Shown one piece after another: positions 13,098 through 25,751 of a DNA stretch of 64,000 nt. Positions within the stretch are counted from its first letter, which is position 1; each line of letters opens with the position of its first letter. The DNA is from Loxodes magnus (lineage: Eukaryota; Ciliophora; Karyorelictea; Loxodida; Loxodidae). Location: positions 1 to 64,000 of the forward strand of contig CAMPDV010002111.1 in the NCBI GenBank assembly GCA_946699065.1, in the 5' to 3' direction. A program made the position numbers and the translations under genes. A model generated the notes under the pieces. The model saw nothing but the letters and a program-made list of their open reading frames with translations. It was not told the DNA's origin and made no database searches.

Positions 13098-13873
13098 AAA
13101 AGTTAAGTGTTTGGAGTTCCCTGGGCTTCCAATAGTTTCGCTCCGCCATTTTTAATATGGGATATATACCACGACCTCTTTTTGTATGGTGAAGGTTACC
13201 ACGGATGGTTTTCAGTGTTTCTTATGTTCAATTTCTGCCTGTATATACCAGTTTTAGTTCTTCACATTCTTTTTTCTTCTGATATTTTGAACTTTTTCAT
13301 TCTTGACATTGCCGCAAAATGTGATTATCTTAATTGAAGTATCAACATTTTTTCTTTTTATTTTACACATATATTAAAAAAAAATTTTATTTGATTTTTT
13401 CAATTCTCTTTATTATACTTGTATCTAGAGTTAAATCATTTTAATTATTTTTTTCTTATTTTTAGAAAGGAGCATTTTCAATGTCCATTTTTTGAGCTTA
13501 TTTAAAGTTTGATTAAGACTATTCATATAGTTACTGTTCTGTAAGCAATTATTTTAGATTAATTGCCGTCTTAATATCAGTAGTTCGTTGTTTTAGTCAT
13601 ATAAATTATTCATAAGTTCTCTGATTTTTCCTCCTTGATAATAGATAACTTCCTCATAATTAGATATTAACTTCCTCATTTTTTGTAGTAGATCTTACAG
13701 ATGTGAGTCATTGTCAGATTTAGATTCGTTCATTTCATCTGTTTCTATCATAATTTTTCCTTCAAGTGAAGAACTTGAATGCTCTTGCTTCAGTTATTTT
13801 TTCAATAATTATCTTGTAGCTTTCTTTTTAGCGTTTTTAATTTGGTTTCTTGAAAGTCGAATGTTTTGCTCAT
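13098..13873 (-). pseudogene. gag/ORF1-like relic with CCHC-derived knuckle
   Basis: Minus strand. In order: a hydrophilic coiled-coil-like stretch (KIRELMNNLYDQNNELLILR), then QKMDIENAP (the PMDIE-like box), then the knuckle KCWYFNQDNHILRQC at about 13280. The knuckle keeps Cys, His and the last Cys but has Phe for the second Cys, and its Trp is a TGA codon. The C-terminus contains ILKMAERNYWK. The relic at 19.7-20.4 kb has the same coil and C-terminal block (HIKMAESTWLK). Coil, box and knuckle lie in different frames. The 3' end carries complementary TTGGA/TCCAA arms and then an ATT-repeat tail at 13078-13094. Confidence 0.65.
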
Positions 13874-13984
13874 TTTTTACTTTTTTTCTATTCTTCTATT
13901 TTTTCTAAATAAATAAAATTATAACTACTTTTTCTGGATCGTTATTTTTATCTTAAATAGATAAAAATTGTTTATATTTATATA

Positions 13985-14301
13985 GTAATTTTATTATATA
14001 AATAAATAGTGAAGGAGCAATCCTCCAATTGAAACTGATTTAAACTCTGGTACCAGGAAGTACTCCAAAGGTGAAGAACCAGCTAAGAGAAGAGAAGACA
14101 AAACAAGATTGAAGAGGCATCAAGTAGCATTAATGAAGAAAGATGCACTAAGGTTTCTTCGAGTAGCATTCCGATTGCAATCCTATAGAAGACAAAACTC
14201 TCAAGGGAATGCTAGTACTGCGGAAGACATCAGCAAGGGATTTTTTTAACTTTAAAAATCTTTTTTAAAGAGCTGCGCACCATTGAGGTGCTACGCGCTT
14301 T
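13985..14301 (+). mobile_element. 3' fragment of a hairpin-A retroelement
   Basis: A higher-GC block ends in hairpin A (14269-14301: AGAGCTGCGCACC, loop, GGTGCTACGCGCTTT) with a decayed AT tail. One frame from about 14030 is open and rich in Lys, Arg, Glu and Gln (for example RFLRVAFRLQSYRRQNSQ), like the charged C-terminus of the RT frame at 62.8 kb, although direct identity is not evident. It is best read as a 5'-truncated copy of an RT element from another subfamily. The 5' boundary is taken from the composition change. Confidence 0.5.
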
Positions 14302-14325
14302 ATAATCTCATTTGTCCATTCATAA

Positions 14326-14720
14326 ATGCTTAGTGAGGCAAGATATATTTAAAACAGAGAATAAAAGAAAACTGAAGAAATTTTAGCAAAAATCTTAATA
14401 ATGTGGCAATATTCTAATGAAGATAGAAAGAAAGGAAGAATGATCGAAAATAAAAAGAGGGGATTCGAATAACGCATTTTATCTAAAATAATTTATGGTA
14501 TTTATGACGAAAATGCCCGCAAAAAATATAAAAAGAAGAGGGGGCTTGGAAAGTGGTATGTCATAAGGTAAATAATTTGTTTAAATCGAGCGTTAGAAAG
14601 ATCTGAAAATTGAAAAAAATTCACAGACTGGAGAAGAATAAATTCTCAGAGAAAGGATAATTTTTCAAGATTTAAAAACTTTTCAAACTTCTAGACGAAA
14701 TATCAACTATATTTGATAAT
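14326..14720 (+). CDS. Unidentified open frame, hydrophilic protein
   Basis: Under the reassigned code a frame from ATG 14326 (alternative ATG 14401) encodes a coherent Lys/Arg-rich protein: MWQYSNEDRKKGRMIENKK, then RILSKIIYGIYDENARKKYK and RGLGKWYVIRQIICLNRALE. The composition looks protein-like rather than low-complexity. The first TGA is at about 14615 and could be Trp or the stop. I recognise no family. It starts immediately after the decayed tail of a hairpin-A fragment, so it may belong to a target gene or another element. The end is arbitrary because TGA is ambiguous. Confidence 0.3.
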
Positions 14721-14943
14721 AATTTTATTTTTTTATAAATTATTTGGATTTTGAATAATATCTATCTAAATTTCTTCGTTAATAGTTTTTCTTAAAAAAT
14801 ATACAAATTTAATTTCATAATTTTGATTATTTGAATATTTCTTATTTATTTTTTAATTTATTATAATACTTTTCTGATTAAAATTAAAAAAGGCCTATAA
14901 ACCATGCATTTCTACCTTAATTGCGTAAATTTATTTAAATAGT

Positions 14944-14993
14944 GATAATAATAATTATTAACTTGATTTCATCTACATTTGGCTCATCACGAA
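14944..14993 (-). repeat. Hairpin B with ATT-type tail (minus strand)
   Basis: On the minus strand CGTGATGAGCC is followed by a decayed 3' arm and TTAATAATTATTATTATC. The 5' arm matches hairpin B at 51786 base for base (GTGATGAGCC) and contains the tandem TGA TGA (plus strand 14984-14989) that ends the gag relic. Confidence 0.6.
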
Positions 14994-15560
14994 CTTAAAG
15001 TAAATTGTAATAAAAACATTAACTTCAAATTTACTTGGATCATATCTATCATAAGTCCTGACTATTTTTTATTTGCTATTTCTAATAGTTTCTGATAGGT
15101 CAAATTCCATTCATTTCTTATTGAATTCATTAAATGCATATTAGATATATGGAGCTTCTTTGTTAAGTTGCTGTTTATTCTTTAAATTTATCCTTTTTAA
15201 TTGCAATAAATTCTGAACATATTTTTCCATTATTGCTATATTATTCTCTTTTCTTTTAGTCCATGTTGGATACAATTTCGTATTTTATGTTCTGATCTCT
15301 TATAATATTAGAATTTCATTATTTTCCGATAGGGAATATAGATTATTGTATATTTTTGTTTCACATCCATCGGATTATTCATCGATATCTTTTAGAGGAA
15401 TATGCTTTACGTCAGTTCTTCGAATTGGTCTATTTTTATTTCTAGTTGGTCGATTCTGATATTTTATACCTACCTATTTTCAGTTTTTGTACATTTATAT
15501 TAATCATCAGATATTCAATTTTTCTAACGATTCTTACTTATCTTCAGAGCAAACGACTGA
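14984..15560 (-). pseudogene. gag/ORF1-like relic ending at TGATGA
   Basis: Minus strand. RSEHKIRNC keeps the His-x4-Cys half of the knuckle, while the first two Cys positions read Phe and Tyr. FRIYCNQKGQIQR is the post-knuckle box. From that box the frame is open to tandem TGA TGA in hairpin B. In a neighbouring frame the same DNA reads RTYDRYDPSKFEVN, also seen in the 7.8 kb relic, so a frameshift separates the two alignments. Upstream similarity with the copies at 27.9 and 39.5 kb reaches about 15.5 kb (shared plus-strand blocks around CGATAGGGAATA). The N-terminus was not found. Confidence 0.6.
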
Positions 15561-15564
15561 TAAT

Positions 15565-16090
15565 AATTATTAAATTCTTCAATTTACTATAAAAGTAAAA
15601 ATTTTATAAAAGAAATGGAATCAAAAAATTATAAATTCAGTATCTAACAATAAAAGCCTTTAAATTTCTAAGATTTAAATAACTTAGGAACTAGAAATTT
15701 AAGTTAGCAGATATATAAAAAAGCAAACTCGTCAGGAACTCAACTAGATGGATTCTATAGTTTAAGTAATTTAAAATTGAAGCAAGATAATGGGTTTCCG
15801 AATAAAATATGATATTAAGACAAATAAAAAATTATTAAAGATAAATAACTATATAAGCATTATACTAATTTAAAACTTATATTTAAACATGTTTTGCTGA
15901 TTTTTATTATTCTTTTTTTATTTGAAAAATATTTAAATAATATTATTATTTACTTTTTAAAAATAATTTCAATAAATCTTTAGTTTAATATTGTCTACTT
16001 TCTTTATATTTCATTTAATTAACATTAAAATTTTTCTATTTATATAAATAGAAATAATAAATTTATTTTAAGAAGATCTTTCTAAAATAT
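15565..16090. other. AT-rich spacer, possibly the decayed 5' part of the gag relic
   Basis: Some moderately complex sequence, but no motif that I can place. It separates the gag relic from the tail of the LINE copy. Confidence 0.4.
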
Positions 16091-16091
16091 A

Positions 16092-17421
16092 AAAAAAAGA
16101 TAAATAAATAAATTTGATTAAAGAGCGCGTAGCACCTCGTTGGTACGCAGCTCTTTACATATCTCAATATATTTCCGTTTCTTCAAATAAGTCTGCAGGT
16201 AAAAGAAATTCTTCTCTTATTAGTTACATATCTTCCTCATTTTTCTCTATATTATCTCTTGTTCTTCTATCTTCTATCTATCTACGCTTCATTAGATCTA
16301 TATGCAAGCTTTATTTATTTTTTCTTACATATCTTACTAATTTTCATTTCTAATTCTTTTCTTCTTGATTAAACTTTTATACACTCACAAAAATTATCCT
16401 TTTCATGCTCTATAGTCTTTTCCTATTTCTTTTTTCATTCAATTTTCTTTTCTATATATCCTTTTTTCCTTTTTTCTAATATATCTTTGATATAATATTT
16501 TATTATCAAGTCACCATTAGCTCTTTTTTACTCTTCTTAGGTTCTAATGAATTTCTCGAATTTGGCCGTACCTCATATTATATCAAATAGTTCCATTCCT
16601 TATCTCTTTACTCCTATGCTCTAAGATTTCAGATACATTATTATCTTCCTTCTTTGAGCTCTGAACAGTTTTCTAGGATATGCCTTTAATTTTCTCTTAC
16701 TTTGTTACAGAAAGGACATTAACTTGTCATAACTAGGTATTTTTCTTTTAGGCAATCCTAGCACCCATTACATCTCGTTCTTATTCTAAATAGGTAACAT
16801 ATTTCTTCTTTTCTATTTTTATTAAATCTCAAGTAGTTGGGTGGTCCTACTACATATTCATCAAATTATGTTTTTTTATATTATAATGTTGTTATCATTT
16901 ACTCCATTCTTTCTCTATCTTCTACGTATACTCTATATTCTCATATTACACGATTAATGTTTTTCTTTCCTTTTTAATTGCTATTACCATAATCTATAAA
17001 TATTTCTTTATCTTCAATTTTTAATACTAATTTTATTGTTGTGCAATATTATTCAAATATAAAATTCTCTTCTTTACTTAGGTCAAACAATAATCCGTCT
17101 ACTGTTATTCCTTTGTTTCCTTTTATTTTGCCTCTTAATCTCAACGTTTTTTGTCATAGGTAATGTTTAAATTTCATAAATTTCAATTCGTGTTCTAACA
17201 TCTCATTTTCACTTAAAAAGGGGCATCTATGATTGTTCGTAAAGATCTTCTCTATATTATTTCTAGTTGCTCCATCACTTATTTTCCTATAAATTATTCG
17301 CGATATGGAATCACTTCTGTCCAATAATTGAAAGCTGAGCTTACGAAGGATTTTATCATTATTCCTGCATTATATGGTGTTAATCCCTTATTCATTGTTA
17401 TTTTTCCCAATATTCATTATA
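16092..17421 (-). mobile_element. Old 5'-truncated LINE copy
   Basis: Reading on the minus strand, sequence similar to the LINE copies at 41.0-43.1 and 61.2-63.1 kb runs from about 17421 to hairpin A (16122-16154) and a TAAATAAATAAA-type tail (plus strand 16100-16112). Many substitutions separate it from the other two copies, which are almost identical to each other, so it is an older insertion. Similarity stops abruptly at about 17421, within the RT domain downstream of motif FAYADD; upstream sequence is unrelated. No target-site duplication was recognised. Confidence 0.8.
16164..17421 (-). pseudogene. Reverse transcriptase C-terminal part, decayed
   Basis: Minus-strand homologue of residues about 190-603 of the RT frame at 61.2 kb. 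Recognisable pieces are EYVVGPPNYLRFNKNRK and the C-terminal zinc motif CPFCNKVRENQRHILENC, and the terminal TGA (16164-16166) is conserved. At least one single-base indel is likely near 16615-16650 when compared with the 41-kb copy. The catalytic palm is missing, so it cannot encode an active enzyme. Confidence 0.75.
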
Positions 17422-17424
17422 TTA

Positions 17425-18420
17425 AGAATAATTTAGACAATTTTAGCTGACTTTCTTATTAAATTATATTTAACAATGTCTTTCTTTCTGACGCCTTGTT
17501 CTATTCAGAAGGTAAGATTAATTTTCCTTTTTGAAATGTAGTAAGAAACTTTTTAGCTATTTTATATACTTATTTTTCTATTTTTTACAAGTTTAATTAT
17601 TTATTTATTTGCTTTATGTGAGCATTTTTCTGCTATTTTAATCAAAAACAAAGTCAGAATTTAACTATCTGTTCATTTAATCCTTGCTAATCTTTGAATT
17701 TAGAACATGATTTTTGGTGCATTTAATATATTTAGAATCTCTTGCTTAGTTTGCTCAGATAATTCTTTTACATGATCATAATTAAATTTTTGTTTATTTT
17801 ATCTAAATTATTAGCATTGTTTTATCAATCTTTTTAATTTAATCAATCTTTTAAAAACTGAAACGTAATTATATCTACAGATAGATTATAAATATTATAC
17901 TTTTCATCAATCAAATCTTCATTTAAGATTGATCAACCTTCCTAGTTCTTCAAAGCAATATTTTATGCTTAATGCTAGCTAAATTAAAAATTGATTCATA
18001 AGTAATAACCTCTCATTGGTTAAATCAGACTAGTAAATTAATTCTTCAGTTATTTAGTTGAACATTTTTATTTTATACTTAATTTTTTAATTATAAAGCA
18101 AATATTTTTAAATCCTATAAATGTAAAATCTATTTAGAATAAGTAATTAAATTTTAATTCCTAACATTCATTTTCATTAACATTATAAGTATTTATTTCT
18201 AGTATGATTGCAACATTTTAATCTTTAAGCATCTTAATAACTTATTATAGTTTATCTAATTTGCTAATCGCTAAAATTCTAAGATAGAAAAGTTTCCCAT
18301 CATATAATTTTTAATTATTATTTTACTATTTATTTTAGTAATCCACTTTTATATTATTCTTCATAAATTGCTTAACCATGTATTTTTTCATAATATTACC
18401 AATATTTTCTATAAATAAAT
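17425..18420. other. AT-rich sequence without recognisable gene
   Basis: Nothing supported on either strand between the old LINE copy and the SINE. Confidence 0.5.
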
Positions 18421-18423
18421 TAG

Positions 18424-18812
18424 CGTGACATCATGTTAATAGTTTTGTCACGAATTAATTGCTAATATTAATACTGATGGCAGTGTTCTCATATTTCATA
18501 TTGTCATTCTGGATGTTCAATGAGACTCGTCAGCTTCTCCAAACGGGGAATCTAATTATAAAAAATTATTCTTAATGCAAATGTTCCAGTCTTGTTAAAT
18601 AAGACTCAAATAAGGACTAGTAATTAAGGATATTAAATGGCCAGTCAGTCAAATGTTCAACTGCTAGTTAAAATCCTCAAATAAATTAAACTTGTCTTTT
18701 CTGAGCTTGTCCGCTCTTTTCAATTGTGTATCTAGTGCGAGATTACTCACAATGCAATATTCGTTGCAGCAGATTACCTACTAGCTCACCCGACCGCAGC
18801 CAACTCTTACAT
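18424..18812 (-). mobile_element. SINE-like element with an alternative 3' hairpin
   Basis: On the minus strand it matches the element at 47160-47590. The 5' block shares CTAGTAGGTAATCTGCTGCA and a small stem (GTGAG-TAAT-CTCGC), the middle diverges, and the 3' block shares AGATTCCCC and TTTGGAGAAGCTGA. The 3' end differs: instead of hairpin A it has a perfect 7-bp stem CGTGACA/TGTCACG (plus strand 18424-18452) and then CTAATTTATTTATAG. No open frame with recognisable content. An internal Pol III promoter could not be confirmed, and a faint 5S-like start was judged too weak. Confidence 0.65.
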
Positions 18813-18814
18813 GA

Positions 18815-19660
18815 TTTATATATAATAAATATATAAATTCTTTTATTTTAGTTATCTATATCTTATTCAAATTCTCGATTCTTGCATCATCTATAAAGTA
18901 CAAACTGATAATTTTTTTAGTATATAACTGAATCTAAAGAGACTACTCATTTAAAATTATTATAAAATGAGATATCATGTTCTCTAAAAAATTATTTTAG
19001 ATAAGCTATAAAAATGTATTTATTTATGAATCGAAAAATTCTGCCGTAATATTAAAATATAAAGGCTAAAATTTGCTAAAAAGAGAAATTTTTGTAAGAA
19101 TCAAATTATTTCAGTAATTTTTTAACACATAAAAGAATCGAAATTTGCATTTTTTTAATTAAATGGCTTGATTGCTTGAAAATTCAAAGATTTAAGAACT
19201 TACAAGAAAAAAGCATAAAATTCTGGAGTTGAGATAAATAAATTTTCTTGATTATTCAATATACAAAAATTTCACAATGTTAATACTATAATGAAAAATA
19301 TAATGAAAATAATATGAAAGTAGATGCTGAATTGGTCATATTATGTTAGAGGTTGTTATAATTTTAAAGCAATATTTCTTTGAGTATTTAAAATAAATAA
19401 AAGATAATTAAAGTTACAAAAAATAACAATTTTTGAAAAATGTAATTAAATATGAAATACAAAATATTATTGTAGTTTTTATAGTAATTAATCAAAGTAC
19501 TTAAAGTTTAACATCAAACGGGATAATTTTTTATTATTTATTTCAGTATTTAAAAATTAAAAGTTTATAAAAGTAGTTAAACTTATAATTTAGGCTTGAA
19601 CATACTCAAACAAGACAAAAGATAAGTTACAAAGATAAAATTGATATAAAAAAATAATTA
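18815..19660. other. AT-rich sequence without recognisable gene
   Basis: No signature seen. Confidence 0.5.
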
Positions 19661-19664
19661 AATG

Positions 19665-20430
19665 TTGAGAGTTTTAGATCCCTGGGCTTTCAACCAGGTA
19701 CTTTCTGCCATTTTTATATGTGGTAGGGTTATCAACAACTATCATTAGTTCTTTATAAAATTTTCTGATTATAAGTACCTTTTACCGTTATTCAGAATTT
19801 ATTTAGACTTCTTCATGTTCTTCATTCTTCTCTTTTTCTTAGTTTGTTTTAAGACTCAAAACTGTCGTAAAATATTGTAAATTTAATTACAGTAGTAGCA
19901 TTTTTTGATTGATTTTTCAGACTTTTTTCTAAAACTTTTTTCCAATTTTTCTATTTCTTTTTTGTAACTTTATGTTAGTTTTTTCTCCTCACCTAATTTC
20001 TTAATAAATTAAAATTAATTTATTCATTTTCTATAACCATATTTTGCTATTAATAAATATTCATTATGATTACTCATAAAGTTATTGTTCTACTACTAAA
20101 TTATTTTAGATTAACTGATAACGTATTATTAATAATTCATTATTTTAATTGTCATTATTATTATTAATTTTCTGATTTTTTCCCTTAATTGTAGATTGTT
20201 TCTTCAAAATTTTAGATTAATTTTTACATTTTTCTAGTTTATTTTAGATTTTTTGGTCAATTTTATTTTAAGTTTTTCCAATCTCTACATTTCCGATAAA
20301 AACTTTACTTTTGATGAAAAATTGATTCCTTTTGATTATAATGCATTTTTCTTTATTTTTTTCATCAATTTTTTCTTAAGTTTCAAAGTTCATTCTTCGA
20401 GAATCAGAAGTTTTTTTAAGGTAAACATAA
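19665..20430 (-). pseudogene. gag/ORF1-like relic, sister of the copy at 13.1-13.9 kb
   Basis: Minus strand. The coil block KIRKLINNNDNQNNELLIIR matches KIRELMNNLYDQNNELLILR at 13.6 kb. The knuckle region reads KCYYCNQIYNILRQF, with both first Cys kept but Asn for His and Phe for the last Cys. The C-terminal block HIKMAESTWLKAQG matches ILKMAERNYWK. The 3' end has complementary GTTGA/TCAAC arms around AAGCCCAGGGAT and then ATTTAATTATTT. Relative to the sister copy (TTGGA/TCCAA) the arm changes are compensatory. The frames are broken. Confidence 0.6.
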
Positions 20431-20434
20431 TTTA

Positions 20435-23400
20435 TATTATTTATATAGTAAATTAAGAAAAATTCATAGAACTTTGACAAAGCAAGAGAATAATAAGTTG
20501 AAATTAAAGCAATTTTTAATATTCTTTATCATATTTCTTTTATAATAGGATATTTAAAATTTTTGCACGTTAATATAAGAAGAAATTGATACTACAAGAA
20601 AGATACAAATAAAATGATTAATCTAATCTACAATAGATAAAAAGATTACAGTTATCAAGTAGCTATTAAAAGAAACAATTATTGATCCTAAAATACTTGA
20701 AATATTCAGCTTATAAATAAATTACTATATAGTTTGTAAATTTATCAGTTGCTTTCTTTTTAAATCTTTTAGACTTTAACTTCATTAAAAGACATATCAA
20801 AATATATTATGTTTTCCAATAATAATTTTGTCTTCCTTTTTCCATAATTTTCGATGATCTTAATTTTACTTAGGTTAATTAACTCATTTTATAAATTAGA
20901 ATATAACATCAATTCATATTTTTTCTAATCTTAATCAAAATAAAATTATGCAAAAGATAATAGCATAAAAAGAAAAAGGTTAGAAGATAAGATCTTGAAA
21001 TATAAATTAAATTATGACAATATTCTTAGCATATTTGATTAACTAATGTATTTATTTGAATCTTAAATGTAATATTAGCATTTAATTACTTAATTTAATT
21101 TAAAACAACTATATAAAGATATAGTTTAGCTGATTTATATAGCATTAAAATTTACTAGTTTTTATATTAATTGTAGTGAAAAATATTTCTATAACTAATT
21201 ATTCTAAAATTCACTTTACTGAATTAAAAAATAAAAGTAATATATATAATATTAAGAAATGAAATATATTAGCAATCATATTCTTTATTTCCTAACTTTA
21301 AATATCTATAAATATTTCCATATTTACAAGCTAAAATAAAATATAATAGTGATTGAATAATTTTCTTATTAGTTAATATAAAAGTTATTTAATTTACTTC
21401 CTTATTTAATAATATTAATTTAAATATTAATTTAATACTAATATCAAATTTTTAACTGTTAGTTATATCTAAACAATTTTAATCATTAAAGATTTAAAAC
21501 TAAAGCTAAGCTATAATTAATTCTTATCTATAGCTTTTTCATTTAAGGTGTTTGATATATTAATCATGCTTAAAAAGAATTTAAATATCCCTATAATAAC
21601 TAATGCTCTATGCTGTTTAGACATTTAAATTTCTATAATTTATGATAGTAAATATTTTAAATTATTTTTCTAGTTTCGCGATTCTTCTTAAACAAATTTG
21701 TGAGTTAATAATGTATAAATCTACTAAAGCGTTCAAAATTAGAAATAAGAGGTTTAGATATATATAAATAATAACTTTCTAGATTGATGCACATTTAATA
21801 ACTATTTAAGTTGCTTTTAATAATAATAAGGTAAATATTTAGTGGAAATTTTAGTCCAAAAGGACATTAGAATTTTTACTAGCAAGGAAAACACAGTGAG
21901 AACAATTTTTGGTAATTCTAAAGAGATAAGTCAAACAGTTTTCCTTATAGAATATCTTGAATAAAGGATTTTGAATAATGAAGCAAATCTTTTAAGTTAA
22001 AGAAGAAAAAAGAAAAGAGTTAGAAAATATGTTTTATATAAATAGAAATATATAAGCACAGCCTAGCAAAAGTGCGAAAATCATAAAATCAATTAGAAAT
22101 TAAACTTAAACTAAAGATTTTAAGTAGAATTGGAACATTAAAAGTATTAAATTTTTTACCAATAAAAGTTTTGTAGAAAAGCATACCCAGAAACTTATCT
22201 AAGAAGTTTCGTAATAAAAACAAATAAAGAAATTTGTTAATTTTAAATACTACAGATTTTAAGTCTGGGAATTCAAGAAAGATTAAAGTAAAAACGTTTA
22301 AAATTCGCATCCTTCGATAAAAATTGAAATTTTTGATATAAGGCACAAGATTTCATAGATTCTATATATTAAATCACCTGCTTATCATTTACTCGATTTC
22401 TCTTTTATTTTAATTTATAATAAAAGCAAAGCATTTCTTTTTAAATGGCACTTAAGAAATAGTTTAACTAGCTTATCATATTGAAAAAAATCATTCTTTA
22501 TTTTAAAAGACAGTTAAGTATAAATAACGAATTTATGCTTAAAGATTTAGCATAAATAAAATGTACACTAAGGTCTACTAATAATCTTACACTTAAGCGA
22601 TAATTAAAATATAATGATTAATCTACTTTAACTGGATATAATGAAAAGCAAGCTGTATTATTGAGTATGATTATAGAAGCTTATTAATAGGTATGAATTA
22701 AATAAACTTTAAATAAGTATAACTTTATACCTCTATAATAATAAGCATTTTATAAATAAATTATATAATTTATTCCATCGCTAAGTTAAAATAAAAGCTT
22801 AAACTTATTTTCTTATTTCTATAACATTTGGCTTTAAGTAAGCATCTGTAATCTTTAAATTAAGAAATAGCTTATTGGATCTAAATATTATATAATTAAT
22901 TTGTAGTTTTGAGCTCTGAAAGAGATAGAAAATAATTTTAGGAATTTGATTAATGAAATAAATTCTAAAAGAAGCTAAATTTAAAGATCTTGAGGATGAA
23001 GATATATTAAATTTAAAATAAAAGAAATTCACAAATATTATAAAATTTTGTGAGCAATAGCTAAAGGAATAATAAGCATCTTTTTAAGATGTATACACCT
23101 CTACGTTTCATAAGATATTATAGTTGATAATAAGATTTTATATCCAGTTTTTACTTTAAGAATTAAGAATAAGCTTAATCTAATTTTTGGAAGTTTAATT
23201 AATAGATAAATTATAATGAAATGAACAAATTTGTTAAGCAAGTTTACTTGATGAAAAATTCAATAATAATATGATATTTGAATTTTATTTTAATTATTAA
23301 AATATAGAAGTAGAAATATAATAAGCTATTCAAAAATTAAATCAATAATTATTTAAGCAAACTAAAAAATCTTAAGGTAATAAATAAGCAAAATTAGAAA

Positions 23401-25750
23401 ATCTTAGTTGAATTGAGATTTAATCTAAGGATTTTATAAGAATTAAACTTCTTAAAAGAAGAACAATAATAACTTACTTTCGGATAAATTTTAATGGATG
23501 AGTATAAATTTCTGTAAGAATTTAAGAATTAATAAATATTTAAAGATATTAAAAAAGAGTATATTATGCAAAACATTTGAAAATCAATTTTTATTTAAAC
23601 GAAAAATGTATATTTTCTTATTAGAAAATGTTTTTGTTATTTTGGTCCTTATAATCAAGAAATAAAGAACTTTTAAAAAGTAAATACCTAATATTGAGAA
23701 AATATCTTTAAAATTTTTGGAAAGATATTAAATTAAGTGTTTATTAAACATTTTGATCATAATAAAAATATATAAATAATGCTTATATAGGCTAACAATT
23801 TAATAAATATTAAATCACTACTCTTCTAAAAACTCTTTACAGAAATTTTTTCCTATAGGTTAATTTTATATATTAATATTATTCCATGAGCTTGATTATC
23901 AAAATTTATGAAAAAATTAATTAATCCATGATAAATACTAAACTTTTATCTTAATATTTTGAAGATTTATAATTTTTATTATTACATTTCATCACAATGT
24001 TTCTAAAACTTGAAGCATATTTATGTTTATGATAGTATAATGTAAATGAAAAAAACTATTAATAAATGTAGCTTATTTAGTCACCCCTTTGCAAATACCA
24101 AATTTCATTTTATAAGCATAAGTGATAATAATTTCAATATTTATATTTAATTAATGCTTTTAAATATATTAAATTTCAATTTTTAAATAGCAAACATTTA
24201 TAATATTCACTTATGTAATTTAAAATATTTTAATTTAATTACTTTCACTTTTATTAAATATCTATTTTACATTCTTTAAAATTCCTTTATTTTATTATAT
24301 TTCTAACTATTTTTAAAGCACTGCTATAGATAGTTTACAATCTAAAATTTATAAATTTTGTATACTAACTCTTAATCTTTATTATTTATTATAATTTAAT
24401 TGAAAAATATATAGCAAAGATAAAATGATATCTAATAATAGTTCCCTTTTAAAGTATATGTAAAATAAGAAATTCCTAATTTAATTATAAATTAAATTTG
24501 AAGATAGTCAATTATAAGCTCATAGCAAAATTAGTCCAAAATAGTTTTATTAGCTTAAATTTTAGACTATTATAGATATATTCTATAATTAAATCCAGCA
24601 TGCTATAAATATAATAAGCTGAACTTAAAATAAAATATTTAAAAAAGGAGTAAAAGTAATTATAACTATAGTAACTTTTAGCTTATTTACTTTAAAATAA
24701 AATCATTTTATCAATTTTAATTTATAATAAAGTTTTTCTGTTTAATTTTTAGCAATAAAAAGCAAAAATTACAATATGATATCTTTATAATTAATAGCAT
24801 TTCTTAATATAATAAATATTTTTTCATTATATACAATCAAGTAAAAGTTACAAAAAAGGAATTAAAACTTATAATTGATACTTAAATATTTTTTTCTTAA
24901 TCACATATTTCCTTCAAACTTATTAAGCACTGATTAAAAGTTTCAAAAATTGTTCCTAAGAAAAATTATTAATACATTTTATGCTTAGATTTAAAATTTA
25001 TTTGACAATACAAGAGGATAGACGAGGATAAATGGTGACTTTTCTCTATGGGATAAGGTAGGTGATTAGGATAGAGAAGTTGATTAAAGTAAAGTAGATA
25101 AGATTCGATAGTATTAATGAGCAACTCGCGATTGCATAAAAATAAATGCTTGTAATATTTATAAATAGTAATTTTATTAAGAACAATAAAGGATGAGTCC
25201 AATAGGCATAAATTGGGAAGCAGATAATTATAAGCATATGTTATAAAATAGATTACTAAAAACATTAGAAAATAAACCATGATTCAGTGTCTAATACATA
25301 TTAATAAAAATAATAATAATAGTTATTATTATTTATGTTTTAAATTATTTTACTTAACTTAAAATTTAATATATTAATTAAATTAAAACTAAAAAATAAA
25401 ATAAAAAAGCAAATTTAACTATTTAAATTATTGTAAAATTGAAATTAATCAATATTAAATAAGAAATCTAAAATAGAATAAAATTTAATCTGTATTGCTA
25501 TTGATTAAAATTTAGAAAATTATAATTAAAATGATGCTTATTATTTAAAACGTAAAAGTTGTTAATAAAATGTATAAAATAAAAATACTGCTCTTAATTA
25601 GTATTTTATGCTTTATTTATTTTATAGTTTTTCATTTAAAAATACACAAAAGAAAATTTTTGTGAATATGATTTTTTATCTATAAAAGAGATCAAAATTA
25701 AAAAATACTAAATTATTTAAGAACTCTTATATGAAATTTATTTATATAAT
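20435..25750. other. Long AT-rich stretch without recognisable gene
   Basis: More than 5 kb of very AT-rich DNA on which I could place no gag, RT, hairpin or SINE signature. Slightly higher complexity at 22.1-23.0 and 25.0-25.3 kb gave no recognisable protein in any frame under the reassigned code. Confidence 0.5.
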
Positions 25751-25751
25751 A

